Source of the DNA: Brachypterus glaber
Lineage: Eukaryota; Arthropoda; Insecta; Coleoptera; Kateretidae
Reading direction: 5' to 3'
Length of the DNA: 64,000 nt
Assembly (NCBI GenBank): GCA_958510825.1
Contig: OY294054.1
Location: 7,356,191-7,420,190, forward strand
Shown in pieces: positions 44,069-56,223 of this stretch. Numbering within the stretch: the first letter of the stretch is position 1; each line of letters starts with the position of its first letter. Made by a program: the position numbers and the translations under genes. The notes beneath the pieces are model-generated. The model searched no databases. It saw only the letters and a program-made list of their open reading frames with translations, and was not told the origin of the DNA.

Positions 44069-44393
44069 TTACACCTTTGCAAAATATTTTTTTACAAACC
44101 AGAAAAAAATACGAGACGTGTCACTTGTGTTAAGCCCCGAAAATATGTATAAAGATAAAAAGTTATCGTAGATACCTAGTATTTGGCTGGCTCTTCTTAT
44201 TGAAATTCGAGAATTTTCCCTATAAAATAGCAACACTTCTAGCTCACTATCCTCAGTTCGAATCCAACCTCCATGAGTTTTGGGATTATTTTGAAGACTA
44301 CCAGAATTAGTTAGATTTTCAACTACTTTCAAAATAGTTTTATGGTCTAGTGCTCGTCGTTCTGGAAATCTTTCTCTGGATTTTTTTGTTGCG
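44069..44393 (-). pseudogene. Mariner transposase N-terminal helix-turn-helix fragment (copy 2)
   Basis: Corresponds to 22,441-22,765: RRALDHKTILKVVENL, NNPKTHGGW, SRISIRRASQILGI. It ends in unrelated inserted sequence. The catalytic domain of this half is deleted in copy 2. Confidence 0.8.
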
Positions 44394-45152
44394 TTATTAA
44401 CCAGTAGCTACTAACATAAATATTTTGTGCTTAACTTCTTAGGTGAATTCTCACAGACTCCCAAAAAATAAGTAGAGTTATTAAAGTGCGGAAAGTTAAC
44501 TAATTGAAAAATGAGTGCAAAGAATAAAATTTAGTTATTTTTAATTATTCTAAAGTACCTATATTTTTAGGACTAATTATCAAATGTTCAGGAGTCTGTC
44601 AGACTACACATCAGTAGTTACGGGTTAACTGTTATTGTTTTTTTTTATCAAAATATTTACCTATACATTCTCGTTAAATATGTTATACATATCTAAACGT
44701 TCCTGTTGATCATAAGAAAATGGAATTTTAAACAATATTCAAACACTTTTTAAAAATACTGATTTTACTGAGTACTGATTATTTTTATTATTCTTTTTCT
44801 ATTTATTTTTAACCGAAACTCCCTAACGGGCAAGCGCGTGTGGTTCGTACTTTTATTTATTTGTAAGTATCCCTACTAACAGTTTTTCAGATTTCATTTA
44901 AAATAATTAGTAAAATATTTAAAAGTTTTTAAAGATAATTCACGATACACAATTAAAGACATACCACCTTAAAATCATTTTGTGTACTATAAACCCATTT
45001 CAATGGCAGATTAAAATTGTTGATAACATATAAGCCAAATGGTGGAAAAATGAGTCAAAATTCACAAATAATAGAGTAAATAGGGGTAAGTTTAAAATAT
45101 CTGGATTATTTTCATTTGACTCGTGCCTCATGGGATTTTCGGTATGTTTTAG

Positions 45153-45594
45153 GAAAATTTAAATGCCCAAAGGTATTTAATTTTTTTAGAAGAGGTATTG
45201 CTCGTACTCCTAGAAGAAAGTCCATTGCAACAAAGAGTAAGCCTTTGGTTCCATCAGGATGGGTGCCCTACTTATAATGGTTTCATTATAACAAGGCGCT
45301 TAGAACAAACCTTTGAAATTAATTATATAAGTACTTTTGGTGCTTGACTCCTAAGTCCCCCCCCCCCCCCCCGATCTTACGCCGATGGATTATTTTTTTT
45401 GGGGATACCTAAAAAATTATGTATACTCAAATTTAAATGCACCTGAAAGCGTCGAAAAAAATAAAAATAGGGTTACTGAGGGAATTCACGCACTGGGCAG
45501 AGCCTCCATCGCTGCTGCAACGGGTGAAGAGTTTCAACGAAGGGCTGCTCTTTGTATTGCCAATGGCGGTAGTGATTTTGAACATTTACGCTGA
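45153..45594 (+). pseudogene. Mariner transposase C-terminal half (copy 2)
   Basis: Corresponds to 23,532-23,971, with a slightly longer C run (about 14-15 bases near 45,357). It has WFHQDGCP and PMDYFFWGYLKNYVY. Frameshifted and without an N-terminus. Confidence 0.85.
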
Positions 45595-46562
45595 GTTATT
45601 ATTTTTTTATTTATTTTTTTGTTATTGTCAAGTATTATTAGTTGTTTTATTTTTATTTTTATTTTATTTTATATTTTTTTTATATTCCTAGTTTACAATA
45701 AATAAAATGTTTTCTTACATTGCTTTTAGTTATTGTTGCATATTAAACAATATACCTTAGACTTACCACTTCTCGAGGGAGGGGGGATGGTCACCTGGGT
45801 CCCTCCTTGGTTAATAGGCCGCTCGAATTTATAGATTTTTTACTTAAACAGGTTTAGTTATAAGTAAATACTCATATTTTTTTAAATTTTCACTTTAAAT
45901 TTAAAATATCTCGAAAACCACTAAACCTAGACGAAAAATTCCTTATATGTTTTTGATGTAGAATTTAATTCTGCATTTAATACACTTAAAAAATATACAG
46001 GGTGCCATTTAAAAAAAAAAGTTTTTTATGTTTGAAAATTTTAATGTTTGACTTTTAATTTTAAACGCCCTGTATAACATATTTTGGATTTTCTTTCAAA
46101 CTTATTTAGATACATCCTTAGTTAACAACCTGGCCAAGTTTTATATTTATTGGATTCAATTTAACGACGTAATATCAGAGTTTACAGATAGCTAAAAATT
46201 GACTTTTTTTAGAAAAAAAATTAATATCTCGAAAACAATTAATTTTTGACCCATACTAAATGATATCAAAATTAAGCAAACGTTATGCCGAATAAATTTC
46301 TGCAATAAAATATGGGTCATTTCATTTAAAAAAAATAAAAGTTTACGTTGCCAGCCTCCACGAAACACCCTGTATACATGAAAATATTTTTAGGTTCTTC
46401 CTTTCATCAAACCATAATAATAATAGTATCTTTATTTCATAAATTATGACAGAATACACTCTTAAGCATAAACAATCATGAACATGAAAGGGGTCACAAA
46501 GAAAACTAAAAATTAGGTTAATTAAATATTTAAAATTACAAAAACGATTACTATGATTAAAA

Positions 46563-47392
46563 TTAGACTAATGACCAGAACACATAATTAATATAATCAG
46601 ACACAGAGTATGGTTCTAGATCTATTAATAAGGCTCGTAACTGTCTCTTAAAAACATTAAAGTTGACTATACTTTTTACATAATTCGGAAGTTTGTTGAA
46701 AACAGATACACATGAATAACAACATCCCTTCTCAAAGTGAGCTAACCTATGAGGGGGGATATTATAGTTAAGATTCCGTTCGTTAAAGGGCTTTAGACTA
46801 GAAAATAATGACTTATTTTTAAACAAGAAAAGCAGTAACTCATATATGTAAACACCTGTAACCGTTAATAAATTATTGATTTTAAAGTGAGTTCTGCACG
46901 ATTCGTTATAACCTAAACCCAAAATAATACGAAGCGAGCGTTTTTGTATTTTAAAAACGTCTTTAATGTTGGCATTTTGCCCCCAAAATATTATGCCGTA
47001 TTGTAAGATCGACTGGAAATTTACAAAATATACAGTTTTCAAAGTCTCAAAATTTACATACGGTTTTAATACTCGCAAAGAATGTGTTACTGAATTTAGT
47101 TTTTTGCCTAACTGTTGTAACTGTAAATTCCAATGTAAATTTTCATCAATAACTAAGCCCAAGAACTTAGTACTATCCGTTAAATTTACCAATCCATCCC
47201 CAAACGGCACAAACTCCGGGGTGACAAAATTTGATCTTGACGTTTTAAACATCATTACCTGGGTTTTTTCCCTATTTAAAAGTAGTCTATTTTTTGTAAG
47301 CCAGTGCAATATATTTTTTATACACGTTTGTAGTAGGTGATACAGCTCTGGATAGTTTTTTGCCTTCATTAAAACGTTGGTATCATCATAAA
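46563..47392 (-). pseudogene. 5'-truncated non-LTR RT C-terminal half, open frame (copy 2)
   Basis: A 268-codon open frame starts at an ATG just after the FYDDT motif and matches 24,945-25,771. Five C near 46,980 keep the frame open where copy 1 has four. It holds the thumb and C-terminal region only, with no endonuclease or RT fingers and palm, so it is a non-functional fragment despite being open. The 3' tail is ATT-rich. Confidence 0.85.
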
Positions 47393-47891
47393 ATACGTGT
47401 ATATTAGTTTTTTTTTATTCTTACAGTTTCCGAGAAAAGTATGTGGGGAGTAAAAGTTTGGACACCCTGTATAAAATTGTATTTTACATAATTTAATATG
47501 AAATTTTGCACATGTTCTGGAAATTTTTCATTTGTTAACGTTGGCATTAATTTTAACATACTTGTTCTATATAGGTAAGATAAAATATATTTATCTTTGT
47601 GTAACAATAGATGTCGGTTATACGAGCCCAAAAAATTGAACTTTTTCGGATTCATAAGGCGACAAACAGACAGGGACCTTTCTCATGAAAACTGGCTTTC
47701 CGTCAAAAATTCTAAATTTTTAGTATAATAGATTTAATCTTTCTGATCAAAAGCTTTTATTGGCCCAACTTGATCTGACCGCTGGTTTTTGAGTTATAGG
47801 TCAAAAAGTCAAAAACAGTAAAATTTTAATTTTGTTTTTTAAATAAACTAAAATAAAAAACTTTACACAGGGTTTAGTTCTTATTATATAT

Positions 47892-48915
47892 ACTTGTTAT
47901 AAAAACCTAAAATTATATTTTTTTCGTTTAAAATAAAGGTAAAAATTAAAAAAAAATTGGAAATATGGCGAAGGCGCCACCTCAATATATAAAAAAGAGA
48001 AATAAAGGTCAGATTTTCTTAATAATATATAAAATGAAATAATTTACATTAAACGGAAGTATAAAAATCTATCTTCCAAAATAATGTCATTAAAAAAAAT
48101 ATAAATAAATAAATAAAATAATATGTAGTTTTTTAAAAACTATATTTTACTGCATAATAAGTCGGGTTTGTGGAGCAGTGGAAACGGAGTGATGCCCTTG
48201 ATAAATTAGTCCGGGTTCGAATCGAGCTAGCAGCATATAAGCTTTTTTGTTTTTTTTTATGTTTTGCGTGCTGACACTTTACACGTTAAAACATGGAATG
48301 TTTTTTTTTTCTAAAAAAATATTCATAAAAGTTTTATTAAAAATTTTACAAAAATTATAAATAAGAAATAAAAATTCATACATTTATTTGTATATAAAAT
48401 AACAAAAAATGTATACTTTATATACTTATACTTTTAACTTTTAAGATTGTTTTATTACTATAACTACTAGTACTAGTACTACTACTAGTACATATTGTTA
48501 CCAATTAAAAAAAAACATTTTTCAAAAATAGGTAATTGAAATAAATATTACACACGCCCACAAAAAAATAAAGCCAATTATTTTAATCAGACTATATTTT
48601 TTTACGTATTTTTGTGTGATAGCCGAGTTCAATCCCGGAGTAATTTATTACTCCGTTTCCACTGCGCCACAGAGGCGACTTATTATTATTTTCAGTGAAA
48701 TATAGTTTTTAAGAAACATCATATTATTTTATTATTTTTTTTTGTTAAAAAAAAAATAACATTATTTTGAAAAAAAAAAAAGATTTTTATGTGTCATTTT
48801 ACATCAATTCTTTCATTTTACATATTATTAAGAGAATCCGACCGTTTTTTCAATTTTTACCTTTATTTTAAACGAAAAAAATATAATTTTAGTTTTTTAT
48901 TACGAGTATACAGTG
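47892..48915. repeat. Hairpin repeat with two tRNA-like units (copy 2, second)
   Basis: Counterpart of 26,265-27,290. tRNA-like units are at 48,161-48,235 (plus) and 48,621-48,678 (minus). Confidence 0.75.
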
Positions 48916-49316
48916 ACAATTTGAAAACGACCAGCATTTATTATTTCTTTAACTGATGACACTATGAAAATTTGGCGAAACACATCAATTTACATATCGA
49001 GGGAGACAACTTTTGAGCTATTTTTTTTTGTTTTACATTCAACCCCTTGGCCCCCAGGGCACCTACCTCTAAAATATTAAATAGCAACCCCCATTTATTT
49101 CGCTATTTTTGAAATCCTTATGTAATTCTAGATGAGTTACATCTCTTTTTATTTTTTTTTTGTCAAAATTAAACTTTTTTTTTTGATTTTTTTTTTTGAT
49201 TTTTTTTTATTTATTTGGGATATGCAATATACCATTTACTGTGAATAGTATGTAATGGAATGCTATCATTTTGGTTAAGTGTATTAAGTTTATTTTTGTT
49301 TGTCGACCTGTTTAAT

Positions 49317-51540
49317 ATATGGATAGCCCCTAATCCATTTAATCTTTAAACTAAAGATGAATTAAAGACTTTTAATTTATTTAAATACATATTAGTATTC
49401 AAAAAAAATTATATGAAAAAGTTTTTGTTTATCCTGCTTACATTTTGATAGATCTGGAAAATAATGTTAAAAAAGTTTGGTCAAAAATCTCTGATTTGAT
49501 AAATTACATATTAAGATAGTTTATTTCTTATTTATAAAATACTGATAAGATGTTAGATTTTCATATGTGGTAAGGTCTTAAGGGAAACGGGGGTCGTGAG
49601 TTTAATATTTGCGAAGAACGATAGTCGGTTATTCATGGGAATGTATATGCGTGATTTCCGAATAAAAGAGTCACTACGCTTAAAAAAAAATTTTTGACAG
49701 ATTAAACTCTTAAAGAAAAACACATATAACAAGATTAGTTGACAAAAAATCCGACCAAAAATATTGCATGTGCATTTAACTGATAAAGAAAATAACAAAG
49801 CCGAAACGTTGGTGAATTAGAAGCCATTTTTAAATTTAATAAGGATCCTATGATAGGTACCGAATTCATAACCAAAATCTATTGATTTCTATAATTTTTC
49901 CTTAAATTTCTGATGATGATGAAAATCCGAAACGTGGGGAAATTAAATGTAATTTTTAAATTTAATATGGACCGTATGATACCGAATTCATAATAAAAAT
50001 CCATATATTTTTTTGATTTTCTGTTAAATTCCTAATGGTAACTATCAATATTATCGAAATATAGAATTTTATATGACTTATGTCACTCGTGTAATCAAGA
50101 CGAATCTGTTGACGCCTCGCCCAGAAAAAGTGTATACGTACATACACCCAAACACATTAAAAACATAATTCTTTTTTAGCGTTGCAGTCGGGTAAAAAAT
50201 TAGTAACTTTTTAAAAATTTCTACACCATATTGGATCCGCCATTTTGAATTTTAAATTTTTAACATCGTATTCGGTTTCAGCAACCTCAAAAACCCTAGG
50301 ATACCCATTTTCAAAAATATTGTGTGATTTGTCAAAATACTGTTTGTCTATTTTAAAGATTTTGGTATTAATTATCTGGAAACCGGTGTGTAGTATAAAA
50401 CTTTTATTATCAGGCTAGTAGTAGTATAAGGTAGAGTCAGAATCCTTTGACAGAACTGAGGCACCTTTCCAGCTGTTGACTTGTGTTATCATGGAAGGCT
50501 TTGGTTTTATAAACTAATAATATACTAAGGGTTTGGACTTTTAATCACGAAATACCCTAGTTAGAGAAAAATGGTTTTGCACCTTAAATTAAAGTAAATA
50601 ATAGCAGTTCCTAAATCTAATAGTAAACAAATAGTTTTAAGATGAACATTAGTCACTTTTGCAGAAATAACCCGTATGTAACAATAGTTTTTCGCTGCCA
50701 CTTTTCTCTCGTTCACGTTTTTTTTTTTTCGGCTCCCTTCTTTGTCACTAACACCACTAAATTCTCTAGAGACTTGCACCCTGGTTTTCCCATTGTCCGA
50801 AAAAGAAACCAAAATTGACGAATCACCTTTTCATATCCTACATACTAAAAGGTCCTTACATCAGTGATAAATAAAATATCATTCCTTATGTCTCCACATC
50901 TCATGCTTTTTCAGTATTTACAAATAAATTAACATCACTTTGGGGAAATAAGTTATTTTAAGTACACAAAGAAAAATTACACAACGTCACATAATAAGTT
51001 ATGTAAAATTTAACATATATAAAATTGTATTACACAACATGTTCTGGAAAATTTTTATAACTTAAAGTTAGCATCAATTTTAATATACTTGTTCTATATA
51101 GATAAGATAAATAAATATTTATCTTTGTGTAACAATAGAGGTCGGTTATACGAGCCCAAAAAATTGAAATTTTTCTGATTCATAAGGGACCTTTCTTATG
51201 GAAACTGACTTTCAGTCAAAAATTCTGAATTTTTAGTATAATGTAGATTTAATCTTTCAGATCAAAAGCTTCTATTGGCCCAACTTGAACTGACCGCTGG
51301 TTTTCGAGTTATAGGTCAAAAAGTCAAAAACAGTAAAATTTTAATTTTGTTTTTTAAATAAACTGAAATAAAAAACTTTACATCGGGTTTAGTTCTTATT
51401 ATATATACTTGTTATAAAAAACTAAAATTATATTTTTTTCGTTTAAAATAAAGGTAAAAATTAAAAAAATGTTTGGAAATATGGCGAAGGCGCCACCTCA
51501 ATATATAAAAAAGAGAAGTAAAGGTCAGATTTTCTCATAA
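49317..51540. repeat. Repeat block gamma, copy 2
   Basis: Counterpart of 27,691-29,920. The frames at 49,553, 49,962 and 50,561 are not genes. Confidence 0.75.
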
Positions 51541-51675
51541 TGGCGTGCGAGTAAGTCGACATCTTTTAAAACGTGCTCCCTTTAAAAATCTAAATTTCTG
51601 AAGTAAAAGTGTGTGACAATAGTCAAAAGTTTTAAATTTTAAAATTTAAGTGTAGTGCTTTTCGATTACGCAAAA

Positions 51676-52970
51676 ATGCCTGGAACAAGAACTCAACAGG
51701 CAAAAATTGAATTGAAATCATTAATTAAAGAAGTAATAACTGAATTATTTAGTGATAAAGTATTTATGGAAAGTATATTTAAATCGTTCCACAGAAAACT
51801 TAAGCTGCACAAAAAAGAAACAAAAGATATGATAAGCGCTACCGAAAACAAAATAAATATTATCGAGCAAAAAATTGACCAGCTAAATCGAACTGAAAAG
51901 GTAAACAATCTTTGTATTTACGGAATTCCCCATGAAAAAAAAAAAGAAAACATCAAACAGAAGGCCATTGATCTATTTAAAACGATGGATCTTAACTTTT
52001 CCGTGCATGAAGTAGAAGTGTATCGCATTGGAAATAATTTTTCAGTGGAGAAGTCACGACCAGTCATAAAAATTCTAACAAAACAAAAAACTGAATTTTC
52101 AGCACCTAATTATATTCAAAACAGAAAGTTTTAGTAATAAAACCAAAAATCAGTGCAAAAATATTGTTAATTTTTCAAACAAAAAATCATTCCGAATAAT
52201 ACAAGAAAACACTTTAAAACAAATGAAAAAAAAAGTTCGGTCATGAAAAATTGTAAAATGCTTAAAAATAGAAAAAATTTTGTATGTGAGGATCTTATCA
52301 AGAATAGGCTTTTAAACGCTACGAAACAGATATTTGGGAAAACCAATGTGTGGTCTTCAAATGGGACCATTTTAGCAAAAAAGGACAATAACATAATAAA
52401 AATTAAAAATTTAAATCGACTTTTGCCCAAAACCCAAAAATGCAGTTAAAAATCTTATAAAAAATGTGTCTAATAATATAAACAAACCGATAAACGATAA
52501 CGTAAAATCACCGGCCAAAATACATTCAGCGATATCGAACAGTGATATACCTAGTGCATCAGCCCAGCCAAGTCAAGAAATTGCTTCGTCCAGCTGAGCT
52601 GGCTGACTATCACGCTACTGTCGAAAAAGGTGAAGAGTTTATTGAAGTTAGAAGGAAAAGGCAAAGAAACAACAAATTAACTGAGGGATCCAATGAGAAT
52701 ATTATAAAAATACAAGGAGCAGAAAAATACAGTTACATTTATGTTGGACGTGTCAAGGGAAATGTTTTTGAAATAACAATGCTGGAGTTTCTAAATGAAA
52801 ACTGGTAAAATGTTTCTTTTAAAGTTAAGAAGTTGCAAAATAAAGGTCAAAATAGTAGCTTTAAGATAAGTGTTTGTGAAAGTAAAAAAGATATTTTATA
52901 TGATGATAGTAAGTGGTCTAAAGGTGTAGTTATTAAAGAATTTCAGTTCTTTCGAAAAACCGCAGATTAA
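51676..52970 (+). pseudogene. Family A ORF1 protein (copy 2), frameshifted
   Basis: As at 30,052-31,346, with one Ile-to-Thr difference near the N-terminus. Coiled coil, then NNLCIYGIPHEKK RRM-like block, then C-terminal domain with YSYIYVGRVKG and WSKGVVIKEFQFFR. The same frameshifts as in copy 1 show they are older than the duplication. The in-frame TTT-CGA at 52,950-52,955 lies in the ORF1/ORF2 overlap. Confidence 0.75.
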
Positions 52971-54406
52971 GCCAAACATAATTAATGACCCAACTGAACA
53001 GAACAAAATAACCACTTTTTTGTTCGCTAATTTACAAGGCTTAAGAAATTACGAAAATGAATTTGATGCACTTTTAATTGAAAACCCTTCCGATTTTGTT
53101 TGCATTGCTGAACATTGGCTAAAGAAATCTGAAATTAAAAACTTTTATTTAAATAATTATTACCTTAGTTCCTTCTTTTGCCGCAAAATTCACAAACGTG
53201 GTGGCGTGGTGGTGTTATGCAACTAACTGAGGATAAAATAAAATCAATCGAACTCTTATCAATTAATAAATTATCTGTTAAGTTTTTGTGTGAAGTAGCA
53301 GCACTAAAAATAGAACAGCTAAATCTAATTATTTCAACCGTAGAACAGAAGCATCCAAGTCTACTGCACTTAGCAAAGCGGAGCAGCTTAAAAAATTTTT
53401 AGAAATCATAGCATCCATGTTTGACAAAATAGATTTTAATATTTTTAATGTTATAATTTTTGGTGACTTTAATGTCCATTTTAGTAATGTTTCAAATAAT
53501 TTTAAAAATGATAGAGAAGCCTCAATGTTGTGTGATTTTTTTAATAGTTTTGGTCTTAAAAATTTAGTTTCTTTTCCAACCAGATTCAACAATACGATTG
53601 ACAATGTGTTTACCAACATCACGTATCCTCTTAGCATAGGACAAGTAAAAACAGGTATGTCCGATCACTATGACATTTCTCTTAAAATTGAATTTCCTGA
53701 AATTTTAAGGGACAAACAAGCTACAAAAATTTGCAGGCCTATAACATCGCAGGGTAAGCTTACGTTTTATAATGAAGTCTGTTGTATTGACTGGGTTTTT
53801 ACAAAAGATAGTAAAACTGACCCTGAATTGGCATTCGACCAATTTATGGGAATAATTGTTGAAACTTATCAAAACTCATTTCCTGAAAAAATCATTAAAA
53901 CTAAAATGTCCAAAATAAATAAAATTAGCTGGTTTACGCCAGAACTTAGACAAATGAGAGAAACCATCCTCTTACTTACTGATTCTTATAATCTTAGAGG
54001 TACGGATGAACTTAAATCACTTTTACAAGTAAACAAAGCCAAATATAAAGTAATGCTAAAAAATGCCAAAATCGCAGCTAATGAACATTATTTGCGTGAA
54101 CACAATAATAACCCAAAGGCAATGTGGACCTTAATAAATAAAAATAAAGATAAACTAACACCAAATAGTGATATAAAAATAAAGCCTGATATTTTTAATG
54201 ATTTTTTCAGAAATGCAGCCAAATCAGTTGTGGGCACGTTACCTGCCGCAGATACCGACCCCATTAATCTCATGCTTCAGGGTCATCTACCTAATACAAA
54301 TCCCTTTAAATTTCAGGAAGTTTCATTTAATGATGTTCGAGATGCAATAAACAAGTTAAAACCAAGCAAGAGTAGGGATATTTATGGTTTAAATGTGACC
54401 CATTAA
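52930..54406 (+). pseudogene. Family A ORF2, endonuclease part
   Basis: The frame has no ATG and opens in the +1 frame of ORF1. FANLQGLRN, CIAEHWLKK, RGGV, then a shift at 53,215 and a second near 53,340-53,400. From 53,417 the frame is open for 329 codons: IIFGDFNVHF, FPTRFNNTIDNVF, GMSDHYDISL, a linker with NNPKAMW, and KFQEVSFNDVRDAINKLKPSKSRDIYG before a stop at 54,404. All AP-endonuclease landmarks are present, but frameshifts prevent a full product. Confidence 0.85.
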
Positions 54407-55872
54407 CCACCTTAATTAACCGATGTATTGTAAAGAATGTCTTTCCTAAATGTCTTAAAATAGCCTCTGTAATTCCCATTTTTAAAAAAGGCGATAAGAA
54501 GGATCCAGGTAATTACAGACCTATTTCTTTATTGCCAATAATTTCCAAAATTTACGAAAGACTTCTCCACAATCAAATAACTAAATTTTTTGAGGGTAAT
54601 AATCTCTTCAGTGAAAATCAATACGGTTTTTGAAAAGGGCTTTCAACTATAAAAGCAATCCTTGCTCTTGTTGAGGAATTACAAAAAAATTTTGAGGAGG
54701 GGGAGTTTTGTTTACTTACACTACTGGACTTGACCAAAGCCTTTGATTGTATAGACCCTGAATATTGCTTCGTAAACTCTATTTTTACCTCTTTGACCCA
54801 GCGAGTTGTAGGCTCTTCTTATCATATCTGACAGATAGGCTACAATCAGTTTTTGTAAATGGTTGTAGGTCACAAGTATTGAAAATAAAAATTGGAGTAC
54901 CTCAAGGGTCCATTCTAGGCCCTTTACTTTTTTTAATCTTTATAAATGATTTACCTTTTTTCTTGGCCTTAGCAGATATTTTAAAACTTTTTGCCGATGA
55001 TACATCGTATGGTGTCAAAGACAAATTACTAGCTGTAGTAATTGAGAAGAGTAGGAATATACTTTCAAAGGCAACTCAATGGTTTAATAGCAATAGACTT
55101 TCCCTTAATATAAACAAGACTGTAAACATCATGCTCACCCTTCGTCAGTCAACTGATATTGTACCTTCGACATCAGAGAGTGCCAAGTTCCTAGGCTTAC
55201 ATATAGATTCGAAACTGCTATGGTACCAACATGGAGACGCATTAGCCACTAAATTGAGCTCTAATATATATCTGTTACGTAATTTATCTAATAGCCTTTC
55301 TAATAACGTACTTCGCACCGCCTATTTCGCCCTAATTCAGTCGCATATTTCTTATGGACTCTTGGCTTGGGTCCATTCTACTATAAACGACCGAATTTTT
55401 AAGTTACAAAGAAGAGCTATTAGAGTTGTAGCTAAAATAGGATATCGTGATGATTGTAAACCATTTTTTTTCACTTAACATCCTAACCCTGCCTTGTCTC
55501 TATATTCTGGAAAATCTCATATTCATTAAAACTAATGAATATAAATATAATAATAAATAATAATAATAATAATAATCTTTATGGCTTATAAAGAAATACA
55601 TCTTACATGAATATAAATATAAAACTTATGAAGCCTCACATAATCAAAACACCAGAAATAGAAACAATTTGTGTCAAAATTTTATAAGATTGTCCAGAAA
55701 TCAAACTGGTATAAACTACTATGCGATAAAATTCTTTAATATTTTACCTAGTAAAATAAGGCAACTAAAACTAGAAACTTTTAAAACCAAAATTAAACGC
55801 TATCTTGCAAACAAGGCCTTCTATAGCTTTGAGGAGTTTTTATCAAATAATTTTAATGACTTTGTTTTTTAA
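54407..55872 (+). pseudogene. Family A ORF2, reverse transcriptase and C-terminus
   Basis: RT motifs in order: SVIPIFKKGDKKDPGNYRPI, QYGF followed by a TGA in place of the next residue (about 54,632), LTLLDLTKAFDCID (catalytic D), a shift near 54,755, GVPQGSILGPLLF, LFADDTSYG (catalytic DD, about 54,991), SAKFLGLHIDSKLLW, SHISYGLLAW, IFKLQRRAIRVV. A frameshift near 55,468 and a 56-bp insert (55,551-55,606) precede the C-terminal block ending FYSFEEFLSNNFNDFVF. Confidence 0.85.
55551..55606 (-). mobile_element. 56-bp 'dead-on-arrival' non-LTR insertion with 16-bp target duplication
   Basis: Flanked by exact copies of ATGAATATAAATATAA (55,535-55,550 and 55,607-55,622). On minus the insert ends in an (ATT)n tail after ATAAAGATT, like the 3' end of the RT fragment at 24,797. 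Without it the surrounding RT frame is continuous. Confidence 0.8.
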
Positions 55873-56040
55873 TTTTTGTGCAAAAATTTTTATTTATATT
55901 TTTTTACTATTATTTGTATCTTTTTAAATATTGTATTTAAAAATATCTTGAGTACCTAGTGCTTATAATTCTTATGTTTGACTTGTGTAACTATTGTATA
56001 ACATGAATAAATGATTTGATTTTATTTGATTTTAATATAT

Positions 56041-56223
56041 TTGTTTTTTTTTGTTTCTCAAACAATTATATATAATTATTTAATTTTTTTTTTGAGAGTT
56101 TTACGTTTTAAACATGCATTATGCATAATTTATTTTTAATATTTATAATCTTATACATTTTTTTTTTCTCTAATTTATTTTTTTTTTCTTCTTTTATTCT
56201 TTTATTTATTTTTTTTAAACAAA
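56041..56223. other. T-rich spacer
   Basis: Poly-T-rich DNA between families A and B. It could be A/T tail expansion. No feature seen. Confidence 0.5.

Larger units (their letters stand above)
43472..47469. mobile_element. Nested mariner complex, copy 2, with deletion
   Basis: Same TA-flanked outer ends as copy 1 (CAGGGTGTCC at 43,472, GGACACCCTG at 47,469). A joint near 43,780 (AGCTA then AATAAAAAAA) removes the counterpart of about 20,406-22,154, that is, the transposase catalytic part and most of the 469-bp MITE. Confidence 0.85.
41957..49316. repeat. Repeat block beta, copy 2
   Basis: Counterpart of 18,583-27,690, interrupted by the shortened mariner complex (43,472-47,469). Includes the non-coding frames at 42,196, 43,098 and 43,434. 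Confidence 0.75.
31628..53263. repeat. Segmental tandem duplication, copy 2 (about 21.6 kb)
   Basis: Collinear with copy 1 except for a 1,687-bp internal tandem duplication (32,868-36,241), a 3,570-bp non-LTR insertion (38,387-41,956) and a deletion of about 1,755 bp inside the mariner complex (joint near 43,780). These three changes account for nearly all of the length difference. Beyond about 53,263 family A continues without a counterpart after copy 1. Confidence 0.9.
51541..56040 (+). mobile_element. Non-LTR retrotransposon family A, near full length, dead
   Basis: Order: 5' UTR, ORF1, ORF2 (endonuclease, RT, C-terminus), 3' UTR. The 3' end has an AATAAA at about 56,005 and a tail of TTTGATT-type repeats, not poly(A). 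ORF1 and ORF2 both carry frameshifts. The closest relative in the window is family C (38,387-41,956). Confidence 0.85.
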
